Source: PVC group bacterium (GTDB lineage: Bacteria; Verrucomicrobiota; Kiritimatiellia; SS1-B-03-39; UBA6053). From it: DNA of 5,744 nt. This document shows, piece after piece, positions 4,933-5,744 of this stretch. A program made the translations under genes and the position numbers. Under the pieces are notes generated by a model. That model saw nothing but the letters and a program-made list of their open reading frames with translations. It ran no database searches and was not told where the DNA came from. The stretch is taken from positions 1-5,744 of the forward strand of contig PXDP01000194.1 of assembly GCA_003565035.1 (NCBI GenBank), in the 5' to 3' direction. Positions within the stretch are counted from its first letter, which is position 1, and each line of letters begins with the position of its first letter.

Positions 4933-5744
4933 TTACCTGTACCTCGATTGACAATCCTCAATTTCGCTATCTAAACGGTCAAACAGAATATTATGCGTCC
5001 TTGTTATAGATCTTTCGATATTATCTAATTCACGAGAAATTTCATCTTGTGTTAGGCCAGATGATTCTGCATATTCGGCTATTGCCTGAGATGCATCAAA
5101 CGCAAGTCCGAGATGATCAACACCAGAAAGAACTTCTGTGGCAGCTATAGCTTGTCCTAGTCCAAATTCAGATGGACTATTAAAATTCCTTACCCCTTCC
5201 ACAACACCGATAGTTAAACCAGCTCCGGTTTGTATAGCATTTGCGGTTCCTCTAGCTGATGAAGCCACCCTTGCAGCCCGATTAATGCTTCCTGCGGTTC
5301 TTGCTTGACGTATTAGCGAGGTTGCTCTGGTTGCTGTATGGACATATCTTGCAGAAGCTGCTCCCCCTAAAGCTGCTGTTGCTACAGTTGTGGCCGCCGT
5401 ATCTCGAACTAAACGCGCTACATTCTCACCAAATTCAGCTCTAGCAGCACGTCTATTATAATGAGCTGCGCCGAGAAATGATTCAATCCGCGATTCTGCA
5501 ATTTCTTCAAGACGGTCTCTGTTATTTCTAAATCTCTCAAGGGCATCTCTAATGCAATCTTCTAAACATGAGTTCTGAAGTCCTAAGAAATCCCAAAAAT
5601 TCACCCCATCATTCCCCACAAACCCATAAAGGTTGTACCCCCCCTCTTCCTCGATGGGATCGCGATTTGGCCAAATTAAGATCTGATGGGATAAAAAAAG
5701 ATCTCTCTTGCCGGGGCTGGTTGGGTTGATTTCTGAGGTGGGGA
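4933..5744 (-). CDS. Rhs-family protein, C-terminal end with variable putative toxin tip (5' end beyond window)
   Basis: The frame is open from the right edge to TAA 4933-4935 (about 269 residues visible). WPNRDPIEEEGGYNLYGFVG and then NDGVNFWDFLGL (5673-5578) are the ending of the Rhs repeat-associated core; D-F-L-G-L stands for the usual D-P-L-G-L. After it come about 214 residues of a different kind: a polar helical start with two cysteines (CLEDC), a long Ala/Gly/Thr-rich middle with three weakly hydrophobic stretches (ATTVATAALGGAASA, AIQTGAGLTIGVVEGV, GLGQAIAATEVLSG), and a charged helical end (ISRELDNIERSITRTHNI). No nuclease, deaminase or ADP-ribosyltransferase motif was recognised. 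In polymorphic toxins such tips are the released effector; a pore-forming type is possible but unproven. The only in-frame start inside the window is a GTG (5617-5619) within the core motif, with poor ribosome site, so the gene almost certainly begins outside. A membrane protein gene follows at 4 bp. Confidence 0.8.
   Translation of the reverse strand, partial: PTSEINPTSPGKRDLFLSHQILIWPNRDPIEEEGGYNLYGFVGNDGVNFWDFLGLQNSCLEDCIRDALERFRNNRDRLEEIAESRIESFLGAAHYNRRAARAEFGENVARLVRDTAATTVATAALGGAASARYVHTATRATSLIRQARTAGSINRAARVASSARGTANAIQTGAGLTIGVVEGVRNFNSPSEFGLGQAIAATEVLSGVDHLGLAFDASQAIAEYAESSGLTQDEISRELDNIERSITRTHNILFDRLDSEIEDCQSRYR
4935..4945 (-). promoter_or_regulatory. Tandem ribosome binding sites of the putative immunity gene
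   Basis: On the minus strand GAGGT (4941-4945) and AGGT (4935-4938) precede ATG 4926-4928. The proximal site runs into the Rhs stop codon TAA (4933-4935), so ribosomes ending the toxin gene sit on it. This implies translational coupling and decides the start of the small gene. Confidence 0.5.

Noticed and set aside
4929..4961. TTG start at 4959-4961 for the small membrane protein (102 residues)
   Set aside because: The ATG at 4926-4928 has a better ribosome site and a 4-bp gap to the previous stop. The extra 11 residues overlap the Rhs frame and add nothing recognisable.
5617..5619. GTG as a true start for the Rhs tip gene
   Set aside because: It lies inside the conserved NLYGFVGNDGVN motif, the frame remains open upstream to the window edge, and there is no ribosome site at proper distance.

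Overview
The window looks like a piece of chromosome from an anaerobic, fermentative, carbohydrate-degrading bacterium, most likely of the Verrucomicrobiota/Kiritimatiellota/Lentisphaerota (PVC) type. The assignment is an inference. It rests on a GC-rich core with a GH28-like glycosidase, pyruvate formate-lyase and CutA, on an Rhs core ending of the form RDPIEE.GG.NLYGFVGNDGVN, and on short iterated intergenic repeats that I recall from such genomes. No rRNA or other taxonomic marker is present.

Left part (1-3530, GC-rich). The 3' part of a GH28-like right-handed beta-helix enzyme runs rightward to 808. It converges with a leftward unit made of pflB (pyruvate formate-lyase, complete, all catalytic residues present) and cutA, whose GTG start lies 9 bp after the pflB stop. 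A plausible sigma70-type promoter lies about 50-75 bp upstream of pflB. No activating enzyme (pflA) follows pflB. The pieces fit a polysaccharide-to-pyruvate-to-formate/acetyl-CoA lifestyle, but the glycosidase and pflB are not one operon.

Middle part (3530-4330). A leftward type II toxin-antitoxin pair: a ribbon-helix-helix antitoxin followed, with a short overlap, by a PIN-domain (VapC-like) ribonuclease. Upstream is a near-consensus promoter (TTGACA, 16 bp, TATCAT) overlain by two copies of ATACGTACA exactly 20 bp apart, a likely autoregulatory operator. The predicted transcription start falls on or next to the antitoxin ATG, so the mRNA may be leaderless. A weak terminator-like hairpin with a T5 run follows the toxin.

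Intergenic part (4292-4652). No gene is supported here. A perfect 27-bp direct repeat, with copies 280 bp apart in AT-rich DNA, flanks a less AT-rich segment that carries two copies of a 9-bp-iterated repeat and a second, GGAT-rich repeat. It looks like an inserted or recombined module.

Right part (4653-5744). A strongly AT-rich leftward pair: the end of an Rhs protein whose C-terminal ~214 residues are an unrecognised Ala-rich helical domain (putative polymorphic toxin tip), then 4 bp later a 91-residue protein with two transmembrane helices that is well placed to be its immunity protein. Base composition drops just after the core-ending WDFLGL motif, the usual sign of an exchanged Rhs tip. 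The sequence before WPNRDPI does not look like a normal Rhs core, so this may be an orphan tip module. The toxin/immunity pair is the most likely new biology in the window.
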